Positions 1 to 8,573 of a stretch of DNA of 64,000 nucleotides are shown here, piece after piece. Both the position numbers and the translations under genes were made by a program. The notes below the pieces were generated by a model. It did not search any database and was not told where the DNA came from. It was given only the letters and a program-made list of their open reading frames with translations. Numbering within the stretch: position 1 is the stretch's first letter; each line of letters opens with the position of its first letter. Source of the DNA: Enterococcus sp. DIV2402 (GTDB taxonomy: Bacteria > Bacillota > Bacilli > Lactobacillales > Enterococcaceae); the NCBI RefSeq assembly GCF_017426705.2, contig NZ_CP147251.1, positions 310,001 to 374,000 of the forward strand, written 5' to 3'.

Positions 1-1146
1 TTCCGACAACGCCCCCACTAAACGCTCAATATCATGCGGTCGGTCCCCTACTGAAACATATGCTAAGATATTGGCAGTATCGCCAAATTCAATCTGAATA
101 TTGTATTCATCACGTAATAAATCATACACTTCACTGCCTGTTAGACCTAAATCTGTCGTTTTCACACACAATTTTGTCACATCAAAATCGTAAATGGATG
201 TCCGATTCACCACTTCAGTTGAATACGCATAATAGTCACCAATTTCATTGATTTCATCCCGGGCATATTGGGATAATTGAATCACTTGTTCAAAAATTTT
301 CTTGCCGTTTTTCACTAAGTTATGACGAGCCAAATCTAAACTCGACATCAATAAATAACTCGCACTTGTCGTTTGCGTTAAATTAATAATTTGTCGCACA
401 TATTCTGGATCAATATCATTATTGCAAAGTAAAAAAGAACTTTGAGTTAATGAGCCCCCAGATTTGTGCATGCTGACAGCCGACATATCAGCTTGGGCAT
501 CCATCGCATTCATCGGCAAACCTTCACCAAAATACAAATGCGCACCATGCGCTTCATCGACCAATACTTTTATGCCATGTGCATGGGCCAGTTCGGTAAT
601 TCGTCTTAAATCAGAACAAACCCCATAATAAGTAGGATTGTTCACTAAAATAGCTTTGGCATCGGGATGTGCGTGGATGGCTTTTTCCACCTCGGCTAAA
701 GGCATTCCCGTCGAAATTTCCAATTCGAGATGTAGCGGCGTATCAATATATACGGGAATTCCTCCGCACATCACCAACGCATTAATCACACTTTTATGCA
801 CATTTCTTGGGAGTAGGATTTTTTCTCCTTCTTTCAACGTGGCATAAATCATGTTTTGGACAGCTCCTGTGGTTCCATTAACCATGAAAAAAGCATGCTT
901 GGCACCAAAAGCTTCTGCTGCAATTTCTTCGGCTTCTTTAATAACTGATACAGGATGGCTCAGATTATCTAATAATTTCATCGAATTCGCATCAAGTGAA
1001 ATTGCTTTTTCTCCTAAAAAATTAGTTAATTCAAGACTACCTTTGCCTCTTTTGTGTCCAGGAACGTCAAACGGGACTAGGCGTTGCCGTTTTAATTCCT
1101 GTAATGCCTCAACAATTGGCATTTTTTCTTGTCTTTGTGTATACAT
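1..1146 (-). CDS. Orn/Lys/Arg decarboxylase family protein (3' end outside window)
   Basis: The frame is open for 382 codons from ATG at 1146 and runs off the left edge, so the C-terminus is missing. The N-terminus reads MPIVEAL then VPFDVPGHKRG, the hallmark of the PLP-dependent fold-type I Orn/Lys/Arg decarboxylases (SpeA/YaaO/CadA group). FFMVNGTTGA follows, and further on SMHKSGGSLTQ holds the probable PLP-binding lysine. The family removes CO2 from a basic amino acid to give a polyamine precursor in the cytoplasm; which amino acid is used cannot be read from sequence. A GAGGTGG ribosome site precedes the ATG. A long leader with an intrinsic terminator lies upstream, suggesting attenuation. 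Family call is firm, substrate is open. Confidence 0.9.
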   Translation of the reverse strand, partial: MYTQRQEKMPIVEALQELKRQRLVPFDVPGHKRGKGSLELTNFLGEKAISLDANSMKLLDNLSHPVSVIKEAEEIAAEAFGAKHAFFMVNGTTGAVQNMIYATLKEGEKILLPRNVHKSVINALVMCGGIPVYIDTPLHLELEISTGMPLAEVEKAIHAHPDAKAILVNNPTYYGVCSDLRRITELAHAHGIKVLVDEAHGAHLYFGEGLPMNAMDAQADMSAVSMHKSGGSLTQSSFLLCNNDIDPEYVRQIINLTQTTSASYLLMSSLDLARHNLVKNGKKIFEQVIQLSQYARDEINEIGDYYAYSTEVVNRTSIYDFDVTKLCVKTTDLGLTGSEVYDLLRDEYNIQIEFGDTANILAYVSVGDRPHDIERLVGALSE

Positions 1147-1183
1147 TCTTCCCACCTCTTTTTTGGAAGCTTGGGAACAAAAA

Positions 1184-1223
1184 AATGCACCCAAGCAATA
1201 GTCATCTATTACTTGAGTGCATT
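1184..1223 (-). terminator. Intrinsic terminator in the decarboxylase leader (attenuator candidate)
   Basis: On the minus strand TGCACTCAAGTAATAG pairs with CTATTGCTTGGGTGCA around a 4-nt loop and is followed by a run of T. It lies between the predicted promoter (1530-1558) and the gene start (1146), so it would stop transcription before the gene unless an antiterminating structure forms. Confidence 0.8.
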
Positions 1224-1523
1224 CGATTTCTCCATCATTGTCTTCTTATCTTCAACGTATTTACTGAAAATAAAATCGCGTTTACCGGTAGAACGTTAGA
1301 GTCTATTTAGTAGGTTTACTTTTACCACTCTTACTAATCGTTTTCACAAGCATAATGTTAGATTAACTATCCAAGTCATTACCTTATAAAAAATTTGAGT
1401 CGACAGCATTCACTATCTCTTCAATGGGCGCGATAGCCCCTTTACTACATCAAATCTGTTGTTGCCAACAGCAATAAGTTTGGCAAAGATAAACTCGCCT
1501 CTCTCGTCTGGCAGATTAACTGC
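1224..1523 (-). promoter_or_regulatory. Long structured 5' leader, possible cis-regulatory RNA of unknown class
   Basis: About 300 nt of leader separate the predicted transcription start near 1523 from the terminator. Local hairpins are visible, for example CTGTTG-GCAA-CAACAG and GGGGC-TATCGC-GCCC on the minus strand. I compared it by eye with lysine, T-box, guanidine and S-box signatures and found none. A leader of this length ending in a strong terminator is typical of riboswitch or attenuator control. The class is not identified. Confidence 0.5.
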
Positions 1524-1529
1524 ACGGAA

Positions 1530-1558
1530 ATAATAACACGAAAAAAATTTTTGTACAA
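1530..1558 (-). promoter_or_regulatory. Sigma-A type promoter for the decarboxylase leader
   Basis: The minus strand reads TTGTAC, 17 bp, TATTAT. This places transcription start near 1523 and defines a leader of about 375 nt before the decarboxylase ATG. Confidence 0.55.
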
Positions 1559-1747
1559 TGTTTTTTATCATTTTTTTGATACTTTATTTTAATCTACCTT
1601 TCTTTAAAGTATCATAAAATAAATAACTTCCTCTATTATCAGGGTTATAAATAAAATCTATAACCATCTAAAAATAAAACGTATTACCTATCTTAAGTGC
1701 TTCTTGCTACAATGGATACATCACTTATTTTATTGGAGGAATTACAT

Positions 1748-2893
1748 ATGACAGATAAATTTCAATTAGTTGGTTCACTCTTACGACCAAGCGATTTATT
1801 AGATTACAAAACAAAAATCGAACACCGTGATGATATTCAATACCCATTTTATGACGCATTTCCTGGGTACAAGGAAGTCGAAGCAGCAGCTATTCAGCAA
1901 ATTATTGAGGACCAAAAAGCGCATGAACTAACTGTCGTGACTGACGGCGAACACGGGCGGTCAATGTGGCATCTGGATTTTTTATGGGGCTTAGAAGGTA
2001 TTGAACGTTACATCGCAGAACATGGTTACCCATTTGAAGACTTAGATGGTGGACATTTTGAAACACGAAAAGATATTGGTTTACGTATAACGGCTCCTTT
2101 ATCTGGTAAAAATCATCATTATTTACAGCTTTATAAAGACACGAAAGCACAAGCAGACGATCATGATGTAAAAATCACTGTTTGGGGTATTGCACATGCG
2201 TTCACGGAGTTAACCGTCTTTAATGATTTGGTTGGTGAAGGACAAGTCTATGCAAACACAGAAGAATTACGTGATGGTTTAATTCATGCGTATAAAGAGT
2301 TCTTAACCGAATACAAAGCTGCCGGTGGCGAAATCGTGCAGTTTGATGATTGCTTATGGGAAATTTTTGCAGAAGATAATGAAAAAAGTTTCGCCACCCA
2401 AGGACCCGAACAATTAAATGCTTGGGCAGATGAATTTGTTGCTCTTAACAATGCTGTAGCGGACTTTGGCCATGAATTAGGGTTGAAAGTTTGGACACAT
2501 AATTGCCGAGGTAATTACCAAAGTCGTCACGCTTCTAGTGGTACTTACAAAGCAATTGCTGAAAAATTCTTACGTGACCAACATTATGATCGTTTCTTTT
2601 TAGAATGGGACGATGATCGTGCCGGAGACATTTCGGCATTAGAAGTGTTAAAAGACCGACCAAATGTGGAAGTCGTTTTAGGCTTATTATCAAGCAAGAC
2701 TTCCACTTTAGATGATGAAGATCGTGTGATTACCTTGCTAAACAAAGCCAGTGAAATCTTACCAAAAGAGCGCTTATTCTTATCTCACCAATGCGGATTT
2801 GCGTCTTGTGATTGTGGGAATGAACTATCTATCGACCAACAATGGGCAAAAATTGACCAAGGTCAAAAAATTGCAGCTACTTACTGGAAATAA
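1748..2893 (+). CDS. MetE-like cobalamin-independent methionine synthase family protein
   Basis: The 381-residue protein is half the length of full MetE and matches the short YxjG/YxjH-type family, which corresponds to the catalytic C-terminal barrel. It probably transfers a methyl group to homocysteine or a related thiol. Candidate zinc ligands are visible: THNC near residue 250 and HQCGFASCDCGN near residue 347. Start was set at ATG 1748 because TTGGAGG lies 8 bases upstream; the frame opens further upstream without a site. A TACAAT box with TTACCT 18 bp before it lies near 1711. It stands alone and is followed by a terminator. The natural methyl donor is unknown for such short forms. Confidence 0.85.
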   Translation: MTDKFQLVGSLLRPSDLLDYKTKIEHRDDIQYPFYDAFPGYKEVEAAAIQQIIEDQKAHELTVVTDGEHGRSMWHLDFLWGLEGIERYIAEHGYPFEDLDGGHFETRKDIGLRITAPLSGKNHHYLQLYKDTKAQADDHDVKITVWGIAHAFTELTVFNDLVGEGQVYANTEELRDGLIHAYKEFLTEYKAAGGEIVQFDDCLWEIFAEDNEKSFATQGPEQLNAWADEFVALNNAVADFGHELGLKVWTHNCRGNYQSRHASSGTYKAIAEKFLRDQHYDRFFLEWDDDRAGDISALEVLKDRPNVEVVLGLLSSKTSTLDDEDRVITLLNKASEILPKERLFLSHQCGFASCDCGNELSIDQQWAKIDQGQKIAATYWK

Positions 2894-2899
2894 CCCATA

Positions 2900-2938
2900 A
2901 AACCGCGAACAGTTTAACAACCGTTCGCGGTTTTTTTC
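2900..2938 (+). terminator. Intrinsic terminator after the MetE-like gene
   Basis: AACCGCGAAC and GTTCGCGGTT form a stem followed by seven T. It also faces the end of the convergent gene at 2943. Confidence 0.85.
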
Positions 2939-2942
2939 TTAT

Positions 2943-3740
2943 TTATTCATCAAATAAAACAAAATTAGTTTTTCCTCGTTGGTCTTCGCTTAAATAATTA
3001 TCCACTTCTAAGCTTTCTTCCCAAACAGTTTTGATTTGGGTGGCTTGTTCAGCACTTGTTTTTGTTGAAAGTTCTACCATGGTTTTACCGTGGTATTCCC
3101 AATACTCAATCTCTGCCGCAATTCCTTGATAGATTCCGGTATAGGTTTGAACACTTGCTGGATCAGTCATTTTGCTGGTATTAAGAGTTGTTTTAAACCA
3201 CTCATTAGGTTCCCAATCATTTATTTTCTTGGGTACATTCTCTTGCACAGCTTTCAACGCCGCCTGTTCATCCACAAAATTATAAGAAATATTTTTGGTT
3301 GTTTTTATTTTTTCTTTGCGACTAACTGATAGCGGGTCTTGTCCATTTTTACTATCAATTTCAAATTTATAATTACTTTCTGAACCTGTAAATCCGTGGC
3401 GTGTTAACTCAGCAATGGCTTCCTCTAACGTCAAATCTTGAAACCTCTTTTTATACGTGATATCATACGTATTTTTATTTTCATAGACACGCAAGCGTTG
3501 AATAGAATCCTTCGCAAAAAAAGTCCGTTCAGGTGTGTCAAAAAAATAGACTTTCAAACGTTCGTCTTCTTTTGCTGCGAAGGTTGCTTTAATTTGTGTT
3601 TTTGAAAAGATCGTTGAATCCAAGTTATATTTAAGTTCTACTTCTGGTTCGATTGTAGCACCATACACAATAGGAGCCGTTTCAATTAAAGGCATACTCA
3701 AGATAAAGACGGTACTCAGCATAACTTTTAGCTTTTTCAT
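2943..3740 (-). CDS. Exported CYTH-like (triphosphate tunnel fold) protein, function unknown
   Basis: The 265-residue product begins with a signal peptide (MKKLKVMLS then a hydrophobic stretch, cleavage after about VYGA). After it come EVELKYNLD, YFFDTPERTFFAKDSI, QRLRVYE and DITYKKR, then EIEYWEYHGKTMVELSTK. Alternating charged residues on predicted strands, the ELK opening motif and the DTPxRTF segment resemble CYTH enzymes (adenylate cyclase CyaB, thiamine triphosphatase, inorganic triphosphatase). Family members known to me are cytoplasmic, so an exported version is unusual. It follows the MBL hydrolase by 21 bases and is probably the last gene of the ABC operon. The fold is an inference from motif order only. 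Confidence 0.55.
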   Translation of the reverse strand: MKKLKVMLSTVFILSMPLIETAPIVYGATIEPEVELKYNLDSTIFSKTQIKATFAAKEDERLKVYFFDTPERTFFAKDSIQRLRVYENKNTYDITYKKRFQDLTLEEAIAELTRHGFTGSESNYKFEIDSKNGQDPLSVSRKEKIKTTKNISYNFVDEQAALKAVQENVPKKINDWEPNEWFKTTLNTSKMTDPASVQTYTGIYQGIAAEIEYWEYHGKTMVELSTKTSAEQATQIKTVWEESLEVDNYLSEDQRGKTNFVLFDE

Positions 3741-3761
3741 AAAAACATCCTTTCTCTTTGC

Positions 3762-4775
3762 TTATTGATTTAACTTGATAATTTCTGACAAGGTCGTTTG
3801 CGGTGTACATGCTTGGCTGTGAAAATAAATCGTTTGTCTGGCACCAAGGTAGTTACTGAAATAATAAATCTCATTTGTATCTAAATGGTTTTTAAAAGGA
3901 AGATGATTTAAGTGCTCATTCATTTTCCTTAACGCAAATTGTTCGTTAGATACGAAATAAACACCCCCTTTCTCGTCATTCGTTGCTATACGTTTAAGTC
4001 GAGGACTTGCTAACAAATCTTGGAGTTCATTTCTAGCTTTTAACAAAAGATTCGCTCGATGTTTCCAATGAAATTGCAACCACTGGTAAATCACCTGATC
4101 TACCAAAAGTGGGATTGTCGTTGTTTGATAGAAATAAATTAAGATTTCTAAGCATTTTGATGTAAATTTGCTTTCGATTTTAAATCGATCAAACGCTCCT
4201 TGTTCGATGATTTGTCGCATGGTTTCTTTGCTATTCAAATTACTAATTTGTTGACCAGCATTGCCACTGTCAATAAATGCAACATCATAGGTTAGACGTG
4301 GAGGAAAATCAATCGGATATAATGGCGAAGTTAATGAAACATCTCCCGAAAAGAAAATATGTTTGTGATGAAAAACTACGCTATACCATACACTACCAAT
4401 CACGTGACCTGAATTTCCCCATAAAAATTGCAACGCTTCTGTCACTGTTTGCCATGAAGCGGCTTGCGACAACTCAAACGGACAAAAATTTAAAGGTAAT
4501 TCCGAAGATAACCAATCAGCTGTTATTTCGGATAAGATGACTGGCCCTTGATAATCATAGGCAACTAATAAAGACAGCGCCCCCACATGATCTTGGTGCA
4601 AATGAGAAATAAAGACTGCTTGTAATTTCTCTACGTGGCGTTTTTCTAAATGTGGTAAGCGTTGACTGTCATCATTCATGATGCCGCAATCGAAGAGAAT
4701 GGCTTGCTGATTAATTTCAATGTAAAAACAATTTCTCCCATATTCTCCACAGCCCCCTAATATCTCGATATTAAT
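3762..4775 (-). CDS. MBL-fold metallo-hydrolase, probable ATT start
   Basis: The first in-frame ATG (4679) would remove a conserved segment. Upstream in the same frame the sequence reads INIEILGGCGEYGRNCFYIE, then ILFDCG, the opening beta-strand motif of MBL-fold hydrolases. An in-frame TAG lies before it, and the ribosome site GGAGG sits 9 bases before an ATT codon at 4775. I therefore place the start at ATT, giving 338 residues. The metal motif HLHQDH follows at about residue 58, GNSGHVIGS and FSGDVSL later. The GGxGExGRN opening is shared with RNase J-like and other hydrolases. It sits 12 bases after the permease gene, so it is probably co-transcribed and may act on the imported solute. 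Substrate is unknown. Confidence 0.8.
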   Translation of the reverse strand: MNIEILGGCGEYGRNCFYIEINQQAILFDCGIMNDDSQRLPHLEKRHVEKLQAVFISHLHQDHVGALSLLVAYDYQGPVILSEITADWLSSELPLNFCPFELSQAASWQTVTEALQFLWGNSGHVIGSVWYSVVFHHKHIFFSGDVSLTSPLYPIDFPPRLTYDVAFIDSGNAGQQISNLNSKETMRQIIEQGAFDRFKIESKFTSKCLEILIYFYQTTTIPLLVDQVIYQWLQFHWKHRANLLLKARNELQDLLASPRLKRIATNDEKGGVYFVSNEQFALRKMNEHLNHLPFKNHLDTNEIYYFSNYLGARQTIYFHSQACTPQTTLSEIIKLNQ

Positions 4776-4787
4776 GGTCCATTCCTC

Positions 4788-6422
4788 CTATTTTTTACTT
4801 TTTTCAATCGCAATAACAAAAATGCACGTAATAATAATTGTTACGACCGCCATCGCCATCCCAGTGTTGACGTTGCCTTGTTCAAACTGACGATAAATAA
4901 AGGTCGCACTTGTTTCGACAGATGGTGGTAAGATTAATAATGATCCTACTAACTCACGCATTGAAATAATAAAAGTCATCATCATTCCTGTTAGCACACC
5001 GCGTTTGAGTAATGGAAAATAAATGTGCGTGAAAGCTCCTAATTTCGTACGACTGAATACATCTGTAGCTTCAAAAATAGACTCATTTAATTGCAACATA
5101 TTATTTTTGACATACTGAATAGCATATGGCAAAAATAGCGTACAGTAAGTGATGACTGCCATCGCTTTTGTATTATAAAAACTAACTGGCAACCATGAGG
5201 TATTCCAAAATAGCATTAGACCTACCACGAGCACAATTCCTGGAACAATGTTTGGAATCAATCCAAAAAAATCCACCACTTTTTGAGAATAACGTGTTCC
5301 CTTATAGATATAAATACCTGCAAAAAAACCGAGCGTTGCTGTAATCACCCCTGTGCAAGCAGCAAATAGAAAACTATTTAAAAAAGCAGAGAATCCACCA
5401 TTTTGATTAGTAAACAGTTGACGATACGCCACTAGACTCAAATTACTAAACACAAGTCCATCACCACGAACGGTCATTAAGGAGGTCATTAAAATAGAGA
5501 AATATGGAATACCAATAGCTAATAAAAACAGCAAAATTACAAAAACAATTGATACTGCATGGACCCATTTATTCGTAGTTACCGTGAATTCTTTCGTTGC
5601 GCCTGACACAGTGCCATAAACAAAACGTTGAATCACTTTTACTTGGATAAGCCATAACACAAAACATAAAACAAACAACACCAGTGAAAGAAAGGTGGCT
5701 TTTGGAATATTAACGGGCCAAGAAGCAAGATTGGTGTGAATTTCCGTCGTGAATACGTTGTAACCAATACGTGTCCCAAAAGTTACGGGCGTACCAAACT
5801 CCGCCAATGTTTTAACAAAAATAAATAATGCACCGAGTAAAAAACTAGGAATTAATAACGGTAATGAAATTCTAACCCAGTTAAACAAACTATTTTTTCC
5901 ATAAATTTTTGCCGCTTCCTGAAAAGACCCTTCCAACGTCAACATACTGTTTTTTAGCATCAAATAGAACGTTGGAAAAAGATGCAAGCTCATAATCATT
6001 ACCATACCAAATAGTGAAAAAAATGGTGCAGAAAGCCCCGATAATTTAGGAAATAACTGCATTAAAAAGCCATTTTTTTGCATAAATAAAATCCAACCCA
6101 TTGCGCCAATATAAGGCGGTGTCATAAAAGGCAAGGTAAATAAAATATCCAGCCACCCATAATTTCTCAGTTTCGTTTTAGTCGTAATTAACGCTAGTGG
6201 AAAAGAAATGACTAGCGTTCCCAAAACAACCCAGCCACCTAATTTTAAGGATTGACTAAGTAAACGATACGTTTGTTTTTCACTAATAATCTGTATCATG
6301 CCTGTTAGTGAAAACTGTCCTTCTGGAAAAAAAGCATAATGAAACAATGCCATAATCGGCAACAAAGTGAAGAAGCCTAGCGCAAAAGACACGCCTAGAA
6401 AATATTTTTTATTCGCAATCAT
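4788..6422 (-). CDS. ABC importer permease, fused two-domain FbpB/ThiP type
   Basis: The 544-residue protein has about 12 hydrophobic segments in two similar halves. Each half has an EAA-like loop (SFQEAAKIYGKN near 165, SIFEATDVFSRTKLGAF near 450). This duplicated architecture is typical of Fe3+ (FbpB/SfuB), thiamine and 2-aminoethylphosphonate permeases. It forms the membrane channel for the binding protein and ATPase encoded just upstream (15-base gap to the binding protein). The solute could be ferric iron, a polyamine or an organophosphonate; the sequence does not decide. Start ATG at 6422. Confidence 0.9.
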   Translation of the reverse strand: MIANKKYFLGVSFALGFFTLLPIMALFHYAFFPEGQFSLTGMIQIISEKQTYRLLSQSLKLGGWVVLGTLVISFPLALITTKTKLRNYGWLDILFTLPFMTPPYIGAMGWILFMQKNGFLMQLFPKLSGLSAPFFSLFGMVMIMSLHLFPTFYLMLKNSMLTLEGSFQEAAKIYGKNSLFNWVRISLPLLIPSFLLGALFIFVKTLAEFGTPVTFGTRIGYNVFTTEIHTNLASWPVNIPKATFLSLVLFVLCFVLWLIQVKVIQRFVYGTVSGATKEFTVTTNKWVHAVSIVFVILLFLLAIGIPYFSILMTSLMTVRGDGLVFSNLSLVAYRQLFTNQNGGFSAFLNSFLFAACTGVITATLGFFAGIYIYKGTRYSQKVVDFFGLIPNIVPGIVLVVGLMLFWNTSWLPVSFYNTKAMAVITYCTLFLPYAIQYVKNNMLQLNESIFEATDVFSRTKLGAFTHIYFPLLKRGVLTGMMMTFIISMRELVGSLLILPPSVETSATFIYRQFEQGNVNTGMAMAVVTIIITCIFVIAIEKSKK

Positions 6423-6436
6423 ACAACAACCTACTT

Positions 6437-7480
6437 TTATTGTTGAGAAATACTACCAAACTCTTGTAGCACTTCCACTTGTTTATCTTCAGAATCTTTC
6501 CATTCCACTTTAATTTGTTGAATCTCTTCTAATGAAGCTCGATCTTTTACCGCAATCTCACTATTACCAGGTAATAGATACGCGTCTGCAACTAAGTTTT
6601 GCCCTTCATCTGAAAGTAAAAAATCAACAAACGCTTGTGAAGCAGACACTTCTTTAGCTGTTTTAGTAATTCCTACAGCTCGTGGACTTACAACAGTGCC
6701 ACTTTCAGGATAGACAATATCGATTGGTTCACCATCTGCTTTGGCTTTATAGGCCATATAATCAACCCCAGAAATGGTGGCATTTTTTTCACCAGTAATG
6801 ACTGCATCAAGCGCGCTTTTATTCGCTCCCATAATTTGCATCCCATTTTCAAACCAAGACGTTAGCATGTCCCAACCTTGATCCGTAGACGTATAACCAT
6901 ATAAAAAATCTAAAGCTGAACCTGATAAAGATGGATCCGGCATATTGAACGTTTCTTTCCATGTTTCATTTGCTAAATCTGACCAATCTTTTGGTACTTC
7001 TGTCACATTTTTGGTATTGTACGTAATTCCTAACGCAGAAGCGCTGTAACCAAAATAGAAGTCATCCGCATCTGTCCAGTCAACGTTCAATTTATCTTTT
7101 CCAATTGCCTCTGGATACGCTTGTAGCTCGCCTGCTTGTTTTAAACTATCCATAGAGCTTAATGAAGCTAAAACTAATACATCCGCAAGTGGTTTCCCTT
7201 TTTCTGCTTCTAGTTTAGCTAAGATTTTTCCAGTAGTTCCTTGAAATAAGTTGACCTTCACCCCTGTTTTTTCTTCAAAAGCCACTTTCATCTTTTCCGA
7301 TAGCCCATCTGGACCAGCAGAATAAACCGTAATCTCTTTTCCTGCCAGATTTTCTTGTTCTGTATTAGTTGTTTCATTTGCTTTAGAGGTAGTTTCAGTA
7401 TTGGATTCTGAAGCTTTCCCAGTACATCCTGCTAAAGCAACTATTCCTAACATTAAAACGCCTAATTTTTTCATTTTCAT
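6437..7480 (-). CDS. ABC importer solute-binding lipoprotein (Fe3+/polyamine/2-AEP class)
   Basis: A lipoprotein signal with lipobox LAGC lies at about residues 15-18, followed by a Ser/Thr/Asn-rich linker. ITVYSAGPDGLSEKMK with FEEKTGVKVN and GTTGKILAKLEAE are typical of cluster D binding proteins such as FbpA/FutA. The start is placed at ATG 7480, behind GGAGG that itself overlaps the ATPase stop; an earlier in-frame TTG lacks its own site. It delivers the solute to the permease at 4788. The absence of an obvious tyrosine-rich iron site in what I can read leaves the substrate open. Confidence 0.88.
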   Translation of the reverse strand: MKMKKLGVLMLGIVALAGCTGKASESNTETTSKANETTNTEQENLAGKEITVYSAGPDGLSEKMKVAFEEKTGVKVNLFQGTTGKILAKLEAEKGKPLADVLVLASLSSMDSLKQAGELQAYPEAIGKDKLNVDWTDADDFYFGYSASALGITYNTKNVTEVPKDWSDLANETWKETFNMPDPSLSGSALDFLYGYTSTDQGWDMLTSWFENGMQIMGANKSALDAVITGEKNATISGVDYMAYKAKADGEPIDIVYPESGTVVSPRAVGITKTAKEVSASQAFVDFLLSDEGQNLVADAYLLPGNSEIAVKDRASLEEIQQIKVEWKDSEDKQVEVLQEFGSISQQ

Positions 7481-7484
7481 CTTG

Positions 7485-8438
7485 TTATCCTCCAATTTTA
7501 ATTAAATGCTGTTCTTCAAAATAAACCTCGCATAAATCATCTGTAAAATAAGGTTTTTCTGAATAAAATAGCCAAATAAACTCCCCGACTACGCCTTGTA
7601 CAATATAGTGTTGTCCCGTAAACTGACTTCGAACAACACGAACCGTTCGCTGAAGCGTTGTTTTTGCTGTAGGTGCCACTTGAATAGATTCTGGGCGAAT
7701 CACCACGTCTGCTTCAAAATGATTCGTTTTCCCAATAAAATGAGCGACATAATGATTGGCAGGTGCTTCATAAATTTGTTTAGGTGTTCCAATTTGGCTG
7801 ACTTTTCCTTTTTCCATGACAATAATTTCATCTGACATTGACATCGCTTCGTTTTGGTCATGCGTGACAAAAATTGCCTGACTATCTGTTTGATTAATTA
7901 ATTGCACAATATCTGTCTGCATTTTTTCACGCAAAACGGCATCAAGTGCTGACAATGCTTCATCAAATAAAATAACTTTAGGCTTAGGTGCCAATGCTCG
8001 AGCTAACGAAACTCGTTGTTGTTGCCCGCCAGATAGCTCATTTGGCTTTCTTTTCGCAAAGTCCTCTAAATTTACCATACGTAAGGCAGTCATTACTTGC
8101 TGTTCTTTATCTGACTTACTTCCAGATAAACTGTAAGCCACATTATCAAATACTGTCATATGAGGCCACAAAGCAAAATCTTGAAAAACCATTGCCAAAT
8201 CTCGTTGGTTAGGACGAACATTTATTTTTTCTTCTTTTGAAAAAATTCGTTTTTGATCAAAAAGAATCTCTCCAACATCCGGTTGCACTAATCCCGATAC
8301 TATTTTTAATAAAGTTGTCTTGCCACAACCCGATTCACCAAGAATAGTGGTAAATTTTTGAGTTAAATTTAAGGTAATATCATCTAAAACAACTTTATTG
8401 TCATATTGTTTTCGAATACCTTTTAATTGAATCGTCAT
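7485..8438 (-). CDS. ABC importer ATPase (FbpC/PotA-like)
   Basis: The 317-residue protein has Walker A GESGCGKT at about 34-41, Q-loop MVFQDFALWPHM, signature LSGGQQQR at about 135 and Walker B VILFDEALSALD, then the switch histidine in VTHDQNEAMS. A C-terminal extension after residue 235 is like the TOBE regulatory domain of MalK/FbpC-type ATPases. It is the first gene of the operon, with GGAGGAATAATAA before ATG. It energises the permease at 4788. Expression is probably set by the divergent LysR gene through the palindrome at 8474-8514. Confidence 0.92.
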   Translation of the reverse strand: MTIQLKGIRKQYDNKVVLDDITLNLTQKFTTILGESGCGKTTLLKIVSGLVQPDVGEILFDQKRIFSKEEKINVRPNQRDLAMVFQDFALWPHMTVFDNVAYSLSGSKSDKEQQVMTALRMVNLEDFAKRKPNELSGGQQQRVSLARALAPKPKVILFDEALSALDAVLREKMQTDIVQLINQTDSQAIFVTHDQNEAMSMSDEIIVMEKGKVSQIGTPKQIYEAPANHYVAHFIGKTNHFEADVVIRPESIQVAPTAKTTLQRTVRVVRSQFTGQHYIVQGVVGEFIWLFYSEKPYFTDDLCEVYFEEQHLIKIGG

Positions 8439-8473
8439 TTATTATTCCTCCTCGTAATCATCATACTTGGTGA

Positions 8474-8514
8474 ATTTTGATTTAACGTTAACGAATTGTT
8501 AACATTAAATCAAA
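8474..8514. promoter_or_regulatory. Large inverted repeat, probable LysR operator
   Basis: TTTTGATTTAACGTTAAC (8474-8491) and its reverse complement at 8497-8514 match at 17 of 18 positions with a 5-bp spacer. It lies between the divergent ABC operon and the LysR gene, where LysR proteins usually bind. Confidence 0.7.
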
Positions 8515-8573
8515 ATAACTACGATAAACTAAAAGAAACAATCAATTATTCGAATTTTTGAAAGGATGTTTCG

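Noticed and set aside
638..1310. Plus-strand open frames over the decarboxylase and its leader
   Set aside because: They are antisense to a gene with strong family motifs and have no ribosome sites.
1224..1523. Lysine riboswitch or T-box in the decarboxylase leader
   Set aside because: The conserved segments (GAGGTGCGA...GCCGAAG, or the T-box AGGGTGGNACCGCG) are not found in order.
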